A stretch of 7,931 nucleotides of DNA. Origin: an uncultured Microbacteriaceae bacterium (GTDB lineage Bacteria; Actinomycetota; Actinomycetes; Actinomycetales; Microbacteriaceae). The translations under genes were made by a program, and so were the position numbers. The notes under the pieces are model-generated. The model worked only from the letters and a program-made list of their open reading frames with translations, was not told the DNA's origin and searched no databases. The stretch spans positions 1 to 7,931 of the forward strand of contig CAMLMQ010000144.1 of assembly GCA_946481135.1 (NCBI GenBank). Direction: 5' to 3'. Position 1 is the first letter of the stretch. Each line of letters opens with the position of its first letter. Shown here piece by piece: positions 1 to 6,229 of the stretch.

Positions 1-473
1 TCGCCGCCAAGTGGATGAAGCTCGTCAGCAACGCGAGCGTGCTCGTGCCGACGGCCGCGCTCGGGATGCCGATGGCGGATGCCCTCGCGGTGCCCGGCAT
101 GCGGGAGCTCATGACGCGCGCCGGCCAGGAGGCGCTCGACGTCGGTCGCGCGCTCGGCCACCCCGTGCTGCCGATCTTCGGGCTGCGCGCCGACGACGTC
201 GCGCAGCCCGAATCCGTCGTCAGCACGATGCTCGACACCCTCTATCGCGGCTTCGTGCGTCCGGGCGCGACGACGACCGTCCTGCAGGACTGGACGAAGG
301 GCCGCCGCAGCGAGGCCGGCGACATCAACGGCGTCGTCGTGCGTTCCGGAATCGATCTCGGCATCCCGACCCCGGTCAACGCCGCGATCCTCGAGGTCGC
401 CCGCCGCATCGAGTCCGGGGAGCTCGAGACGGGCGTCGACAACCTCGCACTGCTCGAGCGCCTCGCGGCCTGA
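1..473 (+). CDS. Ketopantoate reductase family protein, C-terminal part (5' end outside window)
   Basis: The reading frame enters at base 3 and ends at TGA 471-473, leaving about 156 residues. What is visible matches the helical C-terminal domain (ApbA_C) of 2-dehydropantoate 2-reductases, which use NADPH to reduce ketopantoate to pantoate in coenzyme A synthesis. It opens with the WxKLxxN signature (WMKLVSN, bases 12-32), whose Lys and Asn contact substrate in the family. Later come LQDWTKGRRSEAGDING, with the conserved Glu and NG, and GIPTPVNAAI near the end. The NADPH-binding Rossmann half is missing because of the window edge, not because of a break in the gene. Actinobacteria often carry several paralogues of this family, so whether this is the housekeeping PanE or a related reductase cannot be decided. 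It lies 38 bases before the next gene, on the same strand. Confidence 0.88.
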   Translation, partial: AAKWMKLVSNASVLVPTAALGMPMADALAVPGMRELMTRAGQEALDVGRALGHPVLPIFGLRADDVAQPESVVSTMLDTLYRGFVRPGATTTVLQDWTKGRRSEAGDINGVVVRSGIDLGIPTPVNAAILEVARRIESGELETGVDNLALLERLAA

Positions 474-499
474 GAGACCTCGAGCGGCGCCCCGCGTCC

Positions 500-505
500 T
501 AGGCT
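500..505 (+). promoter_or_regulatory. Candidate -10 element (TAGGCT) for leaderless transcription of the DUF4032 gene
   Basis: TAGGCT fits the actinobacterial TAnnnT -10 pattern. It occupies exactly -12 to -7 if transcription begins at the G of the GTG start codon at 512. No Shine-Dalgarno-like sequence lies just before that GTG, as expected for a leaderless mRNA. No convincing -35 box is seen at the matching distance. Inference from spacing only. Confidence 0.5.
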
Positions 506-511
506 CGACCC

Positions 512-1786
512 GTGAGCTCCGCGCTGTCGATCACCTCCGCCGTGCCCGACCCGGCGCTGCTCGATCTGCCGTGGAGCCTCCCCCTCGAGCTGTGGCCCGA
601 GGAGTACATCGCGGCGCTGCCGAAGGGCATCTCTCGCCACCTCGTGCGGTTCGTCCGACTGAACGAGCACGTGCTCGCCGTCAAGGAGACCACCGAGGAG
701 ATGGCGCAGCGCGAGTACGACCTCCTCCGCACCCTCAACCGCCTCGACCTGCCGTGCGTCGAACCGATCGCGGTCATCACGAACCGCACGGCCGCCGACG
801 GCGAGCAGCTCGCCCCGGTGCTCGTGACGCGGCATCTCAAGTTCTCGCTCCCCTACCGGGCGGTCTTCTCCCAGGCGCTGCGCCCCGACACCGCGACGCG
901 CCTCGTCGACGCCCTCGCGGTGCTGCTCGCGCGGCTGCACATCGCCGGCTTCTTCTGGGGCGACGTGTCGCTGTCGAACACCCTGTTCCGACGGGACGCC
1001 GGCGCGTTCGCGGCCTACCTCGTGGATGCCGAGACCGGCACCCTGCACGACCGCGCGCTCAGCGACGGGCAGCGCGAGCACGACCTCGAGATCGGCCGGG
1101 TCAACATCGCGGGGGAGCTCTTCGACCTGCAGTCGGGCAACCGCCTCGACGAGGATGTCGACCCGGTGTCGCTCGCCGACCGCATCGTCGCCTCCTACCG
1201 CGAACTGTGGAGCGAGCTGACGGCCTCGGAGTCGTTCCCGGAGAGCGAGCGCTGGCGCATCGCCCGACGCGTCGAGCGGCTCAACGACCTCGGCTTCGAC
1301 ATCGAGGAGCTCGCCATCACCCGCGACGCGGGCGGCGCCAAGGTGCTCATCCAGCCGAAGGTCGTGGATGCCGGCCACCACTCGCGACGCCTGCTGCGGC
1401 TGACCGGGCTCGACGCGGGCGAGAACCAGGCGCGCCGGCTGCTCAACGACCTCGACGCGTACCGCACCTCGGGCGGCCGCGAGAACCAGGACGAGGAGGT
1501 CGTCGCGCACGAGTGGCTCGCCCGCGTCTTCGAACCCGTCGTGCGCGCCATCCCCCGCGATCTGCGCGGCAAGCTCGAGCCCGCCGAGGTGTTCCACCAA
1601 CTGCTCGAGCACCGCTGGTACCGGTCGCAGGACGAGAAGCGCAACGTGCCGCTCGCGGAGGCTCTGACCTCCTACATCGAGAACGTGCTGCGCCACCGCC
1701 GCGACGAGATGACCGTCGTGGGTCCGCCGACCGGGGCGATCACCCAGCCGGTCGGCGTCGTCGAGGACTGGCGCGACAAGGTCTGA
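512..1786 (+). CDS. DUF4032 family protein with a lipopolysaccharide-kinase-like (protein-kinase fold) core
   Basis: A 424-residue soluble protein starting at GTG, chosen because the candidate -10 box ends six bases upstream and the protein aligns from its N-terminus. It resembles the actinobacterial DUF4032 family, often labelled lipopolysaccharide kinase. Kinase landmarks are in order: AVKE with candidate ATP-binding Lys58; Glu68 in QREYDLL as the possible helix-C partner; GDVSLSN with candidate catalytic Asp151 and metal-binding Asn156; and VDAETG with Asp172 in the DFG position. The C-terminal half (about 230-424) would be the family-specific DUF4032 region, rich in charged helices, and resembles nothing else I know. 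No signal peptide or membrane helix is seen. The substrate is unknown. Since Gram-positives lack LPS, a role in phosphorylating another envelope or small-molecule target is only a guess. The MMPL transporter gene starts two bases after its stop, so the two are probably co-expressed. Confidence 0.87.
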   Translation: MSSALSITSAVPDPALLDLPWSLPLELWPEEYIAALPKGISRHLVRFVRLNEHVLAVKETTEEMAQREYDLLRTLNRLDLPCVEPIAVITNRTAADGEQLAPVLVTRHLKFSLPYRAVFSQALRPDTATRLVDALAVLLARLHIAGFFWGDVSLSNTLFRRDAGAFAAYLVDAETGTLHDRALSDGQREHDLEIGRVNIAGELFDLQSGNRLDEDVDPVSLADRIVASYRELWSELTASESFPESERWRIARRVERLNDLGFDIEELAITRDAGGAKVLIQPKVVDAGHHSRRLLRLTGLDAGENQARRLLNDLDAYRTSGGRENQDEEVVAHEWLARVFEPVVRAIPRDLRGKLEPAEVFHQLLEHRWYRSQDEKRNVPLAEALTSYIENVLRHRRDEMTVVGPPTGAITQPVGVVEDWRDKV

Positions 1787-1788
1787 CG

Positions 1789-4044
1789 GTGCCCGCTGCC
1801 CCTTCCCGCCCGGGTCCGCTCGCCCGCGTCGGCGGCCTCGCCGCCCGCCATCCCGTGCTCACGGTGCTCGTCTGGGCCGTGCTGCTCGCCGCCGCGCTCG
1901 GCACCGCCGTCGGAGGCGTCACGGGGCAGACGCTGTTCGAGCGCCTGCACGGCGATGCCCCGAGCGTCGACGGCGAGAGCGCCCGGGCCGACGACCTGAT
2001 CGCGGACTCGGGCTCGGGCTCGGGCTCGGAGACCGAGTCGCTGACCCTGCTCGTCCACGGCGTCGAGGCGACCGAGCCGCGGGCCGTCGAGCTCGCCGGG
2101 GAGCTGGCGGCCGTGCTCGACGATGTCGAGCGCACGAGTCTCACCGCTCCGTTCGCGCCGCCGCTGCCGACGGGTGAACCCGACCCGCGCATCCTGCCTC
2201 TCCTCGCCGACGACGGTGACGGGTTCCTGCTGACCGCCACGGTCGAGGGTTCGGGAACCGCCGAGCCCGACCCCGCGGCCGTGGATGCCGTGCATGCGGC
2301 GCTCGACGACGCGGCCGACGCCTACCGCGACGCGTTCCCCACCGCGACGGTGGAGGTGGGCGGCACCCGGCTGCTCGTGGACTCGATCCTCGAACTCTCC
2401 GAGAACGACCTGCGACGCGGGGAGAGCGTCGCACTGCCCATCGCCCTCGTGGTCATGCTCGTCGTCTTCGGCGGCTTCCTCGCCGCGGGCATCCCGCTCG
2501 TCGGGGCGGGCGCGGCGATCGGCGGCGGGCTCGGCGTGCTCTTCGGGGTGACGCAGCTGACCGACATCGACACCACGGTGCTCAACGTCGTCACCGCGGT
2601 CGGACTCGGGCTCTCGATCGACTACGGCCTGCTCATGGTGTCGCGGTTCCGGGAGGAGTACCGCCGTGACGTCGGCGGCCGTTCCGGAGGGCGCGAGGCG
2701 CGCATCGACGCGATCGTGCGCACCGCCGACCGCGCCGGACGCACCGTCGTGTACTCCGGCATCACCTTCGCCATCGCGTCCGCGGGCCTGCTGGTCTTCG
2801 AGCCGCGGATGGTGCGCGCTGTCGGCATCGGCGCGATCGGCGTCACACTCATCGCGATCCTCTCGGCCGTGACCCTCGTGCCCGCGCTGCTCTCGCTCCT
2901 CGGCGAGCGCCTCGCCCGCCCCGGACTCCTGACACGCATCCCCGGACTCGGTCGCGCCCTCAGCCGATTCGGCGACGTCGCCCCTGAGGAGGGATTCTTC
3001 TCGCGCCTCGCGCGACGGGTGCAACGGCATCCGGCGCTCGTGACGATCGGCTGCGCGATCGGGCTCGTGCTCGTCGGCACCCCGCTCGCGACCCTCACGA
3101 TCGCGAACACGAGCGTCGACTCGATCCCGCGCACGGCGTCGGCCTACCCGTTCGTCGCGGCGCTCGACGACCACTTCCCCGCGGCGACCGCCCCGCGCGT
3201 CGCACTCGTCACGGCCGACGCCGCCACGGGCGACGACTGGGCCGAACGCGTCGCCGACCTCGATCATGTCGCCGAGGTCGGCGCGACGCTGCCCCGGGGC
3301 GACGGCTGGATCACGCGCGTCACGCTCGACGACCCGCGCTACGGCACCGACGTCGTGCGCGAGATCCGGGCCGAGCGGGATGCCGACGCCCTCGACGACG
3401 CGCTCGTCACCGGCACCGACGCGCGCACCGTCGACCTCACCGACGCGCTGTTGCGCGGGGCGCCGTGGGCGGCGCTCGTCCTCGGGCTCGGCACCGTCGT
3501 GCTGCTCTTCCTCATGACCGGGTCGCTCGTCATCCCGCTCAAGGCGCTCGTCGCGAGCGCGCTGTCGCTCGGCGCCTCGGTCGGGGTGCTCGTCTGGGGG
3601 TTCGAGCAGGGCAACTTCGCGGGGCTCATGGGGTTCGACCCCGACCGCGTCTACGGGGTCGACGTGCTCGTCCTCGTGCTGACCTTCGTCTTCGGCTTCG
3701 GTCTCGCGATGGACTACGAGCTCTTCATCCTGTCGCGGATCACCGAACTGCGCGCCCAGGGGGTCGACGACGCCGAGGCGATCGCCCGTGGGCTGCAGCG
3801 CTCCGGGCGCATCATCACGTCGGCGGCGCTCATCATCATCGTCGTGTTCGCGGGCTTCGCCACGGGCGACCTCATGGTCATCAAGCAACTCGGCACCGCG
3901 CTCGCGGTCGCGGTGCTGCTCGATGCGACGATCGTGCGCTGTCTGCTCGTCCCGGCGTTCATGACCTGGCAGCGCCGCATCCTCTGGTGGGCGCCCCGCT
4001 GGATGACCCGCCTGCACACGCGGTTCGGGCTCACGGAGGGCTGA
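1789..4044 (+). CDS. MMPL/RND-type membrane transporter, 12 transmembrane helices
   Basis: A 751-residue polytopic membrane protein of the MMPL family (RND superfamily, YdfJ-like), expected to export lipids or other hydrophobic molecules using the proton gradient. The layout is typical of the family: TM1 at about 23-44, a large extracytoplasmic loop 45-212, TM2-6 at about 214-370, TM7 at about 414-436, a second loop 437-556, then TM8-12 at about 558-722. Both halves carry the Asp-Tyr pair that forms the proton relay in MmpL3: D278-Y279 in GLSIDYGLLMVSRFREE and D642-Y643 in GLAMDYELFILSR. GTG 1789 was chosen because it follows an AAGG (1778-1781) with a 7-base spacer and gives a normal N-terminus; the frame stays open far upstream only by chance. 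It sits two bases behind the DUF4032 gene. The C-terminus is short, without the long cytoplasmic tail of mycobacterial MmpL3. Substrate unknown. Confidence 0.93.
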   Translation: MPAAPSRPGPLARVGGLAARHPVLTVLVWAVLLAAALGTAVGGVTGQTLFERLHGDAPSVDGESARADDLIADSGSGSGSETESLTLLVHGVEATEPRAVELAGELAAVLDDVERTSLTAPFAPPLPTGEPDPRILPLLADDGDGFLLTATVEGSGTAEPDPAAVDAVHAALDDAADAYRDAFPTATVEVGGTRLLVDSILELSENDLRRGESVALPIALVVMLVVFGGFLAAGIPLVGAGAAIGGGLGVLFGVTQLTDIDTTVLNVVTAVGLGLSIDYGLLMVSRFREEYRRDVGGRSGGREARIDAIVRTADRAGRTVVYSGITFAIASAGLLVFEPRMVRAVGIGAIGVTLIAILSAVTLVPALLSLLGERLARPGLLTRIPGLGRALSRFGDVAPEEGFFSRLARRVQRHPALVTIGCAIGLVLVGTPLATLTIANTSVDSIPRTASAYPFVAALDDHFPAATAPRVALVTADAATGDDWAERVADLDHVAEVGATLPRGDGWITRVTLDDPRYGTDVVREIRAERDADALDDALVTGTDARTVDLTDALLRGAPWAALVLGLGTVVLLFLMTGSLVIPLKALVASALSLGASVGVLVWGFEQGNFAGLMGFDPDRVYGVDVLVLVLTFVFGFGLAMDYELFILSRITELRAQGVDDAEAIARGLQRSGRIITSAALIIIVVFAGFATGDLMVIKQLGTALAVAVLLDATIVRCLLVPAFMTWQRRILWWAPRWMTRLHTRFGLTEG
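2011..2028 (+). repeat. Short in-frame tandem repeat (GGCTCG)x3 in the transporter gene
   Basis: Three perfect copies of a hexamer encode part of a GSGSGS run (residues 75-80) in the first extracytoplasmic loop, followed by ETES. It looks like a flexible linker. Because the unit is six bases, gain or loss of copies would keep the frame. Confidence 0.7.
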
Positions 4045-5013
4045 TCAGTCGACCGCCCGCGCGTATCGCCCCCCGAGCTCGCGCACGCGGTCGACGAGGG
4101 CCGGCGGCGAGTCGACGCGGAAGTCGAGCCCGAGCATCCCGATGTAGACGGCGATGATCTCGAGGCTGTCGGCCCCGGTGACGAGCACGCAGCGGCCCTC
4201 GTCGATCGGCTCGACGACCCCGACGGCCGGGTTGATGCGCGCGAGCACCGTCTCGGCCGACGCGAGCACCGTGATGCGCGCGTGCACCGACCACCCGGAC
4301 GACGCGACGTCGCGCACGAGGATGGCGGTGTACTCCTCGGGTTCGAGCCCGCGCGGCGCGAATCGCCGGCGCGTCGGGGCGCGCAGCGCGATCCGGTCGA
4401 CCCGGAACGTCTGCCAGTCGCCCGAGCGGGCATCCCGGGCGACCAGATGCCAGTGCCGCTGCCACGAGACGAGCCGGTAGGGCTCGACCACCCGCGGCTC
4501 CCCCGACTCCTCGAAGCGCAGCCACTCGCGGTCGCGGATGGCGGCCGAGATCGCGGCGAGCACGCCGGGCGCGACCGGTACTCCCTCGCTCGTGCCGTCG
4601 GTGACCGGCCCGCTCGTGACGGCGGAGCGGATCGCGGCGACGGTCGGCCGCAGGCGCGACGGGAGCACCTGCTCGAGTTTCGCGAGGGTGCGCGCGCTCG
4701 TCTCCTCCATCTCGGCGAGGCCCTGCGCGAACTGCAGCGCGACGACCACCGCGACGGCCTCGTCGTCGTCGAGGAGAAGCGGCGGCAGCGTGCCGCCCGC
4801 GCCGAGGCGATACGAGCCGGTCGAGCCGCGCTCGGCGTCGACCGGATAGCCGAGCGCCCGCAGGCGTCCGATGTCGGTGCGGATGGTGCGCCCGGTCACC
4901 CCGAGTCGTTCGGACAGCTCGCGACCGGACCAGCGCGGGCGCGACTGCAGGAGCGACAGCAGCGCGAGCAGTCGGGCCGACGTGTCGGTCATGTTCCAAC
5001 TGTCGGGGATCAT
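4045..5013 (-). CDS. HTH-WYL domain transcriptional regulator (YafY/DeoR-like)
   Basis: A 322-residue DNA-binding regulator. Residues 10-60 form a winged helix-turn-helix (SGRELSERLGVTGRTIRTDI, then LRALGYPV). Residues 76-130 are a helical linker, and about 150-215 are a WYL ligand-sensing domain ending in FRVDRI. The remainder is the usual C-terminal extension. The signature tripeptide reads W188-H189-L190 rather than WYL. ATG 5013 is preferred because AGGAAGG lies 11 bases upstream. A second ATG at 4992 (MTDTSARLL) matches the typical family start but has no Shine-Dalgarno sequence, so the first seven residues are uncertain. Its stop codon abuts the stop of the convergent transporter gene with no base between. 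It is divergent from the epoxide-hydrolase gene, a layout that often means control of the neighbour and of itself. The effector is unknown. Confidence 0.92.
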   Translation of the reverse strand: MIPDSWNMTDTSARLLALLSLLQSRPRWSGRELSERLGVTGRTIRTDIGRLRALGYPVDAERGSTGSYRLGAGGTLPPLLLDDDEAVAVVVALQFAQGLAEMEETSARTLAKLEQVLPSRLRPTVAAIRSAVTSGPVTDGTSEGVPVAPGVLAAISAAIRDREWLRFEESGEPRVVEPYRLVSWQRHWHLVARDARSGDWQTFRVDRIALRAPTRRRFAPRGLEPEEYTAILVRDVASSGWSVHARITVLASAETVLARINPAVGVVEPIDEGRCVLVTGADSLEIIAVYIGMLGLDFRVDSPPALVDRVRELGGRYARAVD

Positions 5014-5014
5014 T

Positions 5015-5027
5015 AGGATCGAATCCT
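5015..5027. promoter_or_regulatory. Palindrome AGGAT-CGA-ATCCT, possible operator
   Basis: Five-base perfect arms are separated by CGA, in the 40-base divergent gap. It overlaps the position where the hydrolase promoter's -35 would fall (5019-5024) and touches the regulator's Shine-Dalgarno sequence. That is a sensible place for a repressor to block both genes. The arms are short and could arise by chance, so the call is tentative. Confidence 0.3.
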
Positions 5028-5031
5028 TCCT
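5025..5031 (-). promoter_or_regulatory. Shine-Dalgarno AGGAAGG for the WYL regulator
   Basis: On the minus strand AGGAAGG is followed by 11 bases and then ATG at 5013. The spacing is a little long, but it is the only purine-rich site near either candidate start and favours 5013 over 4992. Confidence 0.5.
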
Positions 5032-5037
5032 ATATGG

Positions 5038-5043
5038 ACTCTA
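5038..5043 (-). promoter_or_regulatory. Candidate -10 element (TAGAGT) for the WYL regulator
   Basis: TAGAGT on the minus strand fits TAnnnT and would place transcription initiation near 5031-5032, just ahead of the Shine-Dalgarno sequence. It shares bases 5042-5043 with the opposing candidate -10 of the hydrolase gene. No good -35 is seen at the matching distance, which lies inside the hydrolase coding sequence. Confidence 0.3.
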
Positions 5044-5053
5044 CCGTCGAGAC

Positions 5054-6184
5054 ATGACGAAGAACACCGGCCCCGCCGACATCCGCCCCTTCCGCCTCGC
5101 CGTCTCGGACGCCGACCTCGACGACCTCCGCTCCCGCATCGCCCGCACCCGCCTGCCCGCGCCGGCCCCCGACGACGACCCGGTCTACGGCGTCACCCGG
5201 GCCTGGCTCACGGACGCCCTCGCGGCGTGGGAGGTGCACGACTGGCGCGCCGACGAGGAGCGCATCAACGCGCACCCGCAGTTCCTGACCGAGATCGACG
5301 GCCAGACGATCCACTTCCTCCACGTCGAGTCGCCCGTGCCGACCGCGACGCCTCTGCTGCTCGTGCACAGCTACCCGGGGTCGTTCGTCGACTTCCTCGA
5401 CCTGATCGGGCCGCTCACCGACCCGGAGGCGCACGGCGGATCCGCCGCCGATGCCTTCTCGCTCGTCATCCCGTCGGCGCCCGGTGTCGGCTTCAGCACC
5501 CCGGTCGTCGACCGCGGCTGGACGACCGCACGCGTCGCCCGCACCTTCGACGCGCTCATGCGCCGCCTCGGCTACGACTCCTACGGCGTGCACGGCAGCG
5601 ACTTCGGCGCGATCGTCGCGCGGGAGCTCGGACTCCTCGCCCCCGAGGGGTTCCTCGGACTGCACGTGCAGCAGGCGTTCTCCTTCCCGTCGGGCGCGCC
5701 GGGCGAGTTCGACGCCCTGGGCCCGACGGACTACGCGGCGCTCGAGTTCCTGCAGTGGTTCCAGTCCGTGGGCGGGTACAACGCGATGAACGCGTCCCGG
5801 CCGCAGACGATCGGGATCGCCCTCTCCGACTCCCCCGCGGGTCTGCTCGCCTACGACGAGCTCTTCATGGGCTTCGACCGGCCGTCGGGCGTCCCGCTCC
5901 CGAGCATCCTGACCGAGGTGTCGGTCGCGTGGTTCGCGAACTCGGCGGCGTCGGCGGTGCGGTACTACTTCGAGAATGCCCGCGTGGAGGCCGAGCCGCA
6001 GGTGAACCATGCGCGCATGGGCGTCGCGCTCTTCGCCGACGACTTCCGGAGCATCCGGAGCTTCGCCGACCGCGACAACGACAACATCGTGCACTGGAAC
6101 GAGTTCCCGAGCGGCGGGCACTACGCCGCACTCGAGCGCCCCGCCGAACTCGTGGGCGACATCCGGGCCTTCTTCGCCGCCTGA
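5054..6184 (+). CDS. Epoxide hydrolase-like alpha/beta hydrolase with EHN N-terminal domain
   Basis: A 376-residue cytosolic enzyme of the microsomal-type epoxide hydrolase family, which opens epoxides to diols through an aspartyl-ester intermediate. Residues 10-100 (IRPFRLAVSDADLDDLRSRI, then the NAHPQFLTEIDGQTIHFLHV region) form the epoxide-hydrolase N-terminal domain. The catalytic core follows: oxyanion motif HSYPGS (105-110, usually HGWPGS); nucleophile elbow GSDFGA with Asp183 (usually GGDWGA); a cap region to about 310, including Tyr304-Tyr305; an acid candidate at Asp329 or Asp330, 26-27 residues before the base; and His356 in GGHYAALERP. The triad is therefore complete, but two loops are variant, so substrate range may differ from textbook members. 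ATG 5054 was chosen as the start because it gives the family's normal N-terminus and a well-placed -10 box. The gene is divergent from the WYL regulator. The natural substrate cannot be read from sequence. Confidence 0.93.
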   Translation: MTKNTGPADIRPFRLAVSDADLDDLRSRIARTRLPAPAPDDDPVYGVTRAWLTDALAAWEVHDWRADEERINAHPQFLTEIDGQTIHFLHVESPVPTATPLLLVHSYPGSFVDFLDLIGPLTDPEAHGGSAADAFSLVIPSAPGVGFSTPVVDRGWTTARVARTFDALMRRLGYDSYGVHGSDFGAIVARELGLLAPEGFLGLHVQQAFSFPSGAPGEFDALGPTDYAALEFLQWFQSVGGYNAMNASRPQTIGIALSDSPAGLLAYDELFMGFDRPSGVPLPSILTEVSVAWFANSAASAVRYYFENARVEAEPQVNHARMGVALFADDFRSIRSFADRDNDNIVHWNEFPSGGHYAALERPAELVGDIRAFFAA

Positions 6185-6187
6185 GTA

Positions 6188-6223
6188 GGCGCGGCCGGTG
6201 CCCTCTCGGGTGCCGGCCGCGTC
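6188..6223. terminator. Strong hairpin between convergent genes, probable transcription terminator
   Basis: This stem-loop has a core stem of GCGGCCGGTGCCC (6191-6203) and GGGTGCCGGCCGC (6208-6220) around a TCTC loop, extendable by three outer pairs. In the plus-strand RNA the only irregularities are G-U wobbles; in the minus-strand RNA these become C-A mismatches. It is therefore better formed for the hydrolase transcript. No T-run follows on either side, so it is not a classic intrinsic terminator, though U-less hairpins are proposed for high-GC actinobacteria. Confidence 0.65.
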
Positions 6224-6229
6224 GTGGTC

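Larger units (their letters stand above)
5019..5047 (+). promoter_or_regulatory. Candidate promoter of the epoxide hydrolase gene (leaderless)
   Basis: A TACCGT at 5042-5047 fits TAnnnT and lies at -12 to -7 if transcription begins at the A of ATG 5054, the same geometry as before the gene at 512. Seventeen bases upstream lies TCGAAT (5019-5024), a weak match to TTGACA. No Shine-Dalgarno sequence precedes the ATG. Inference from spacing. Confidence 0.42.

Noticed and set aside
242..1696. 484-codon open frame antisense to the reductase and DUF4032 genes
   Set aside because: No family resemblance, biased composition, and it spans two convincing sense genes.
571..1788. Upstream extension of the transporter frame, which stays open to base 571
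   Set aside because: The extension translates to Arg/Pro/Ala-rich noise over the DUF4032 gene; the transporter's real start is GTG 1789 with AAGG before it.
1672..4017. 781-codon open frame antisense to the transporter gene
   Set aside because: Its translation is a low-complexity run of Arg, Asp, Glu, Gly and His, typical of the reverse complement of GC-rich coding DNA. The sense strand encodes a clear MMPL protein.
5030..6121. 363-codon antisense open frame opposite the epoxide hydrolase
   Set aside because: Arg/Val/Glu/Gly-rich shadow of a well-supported gene.
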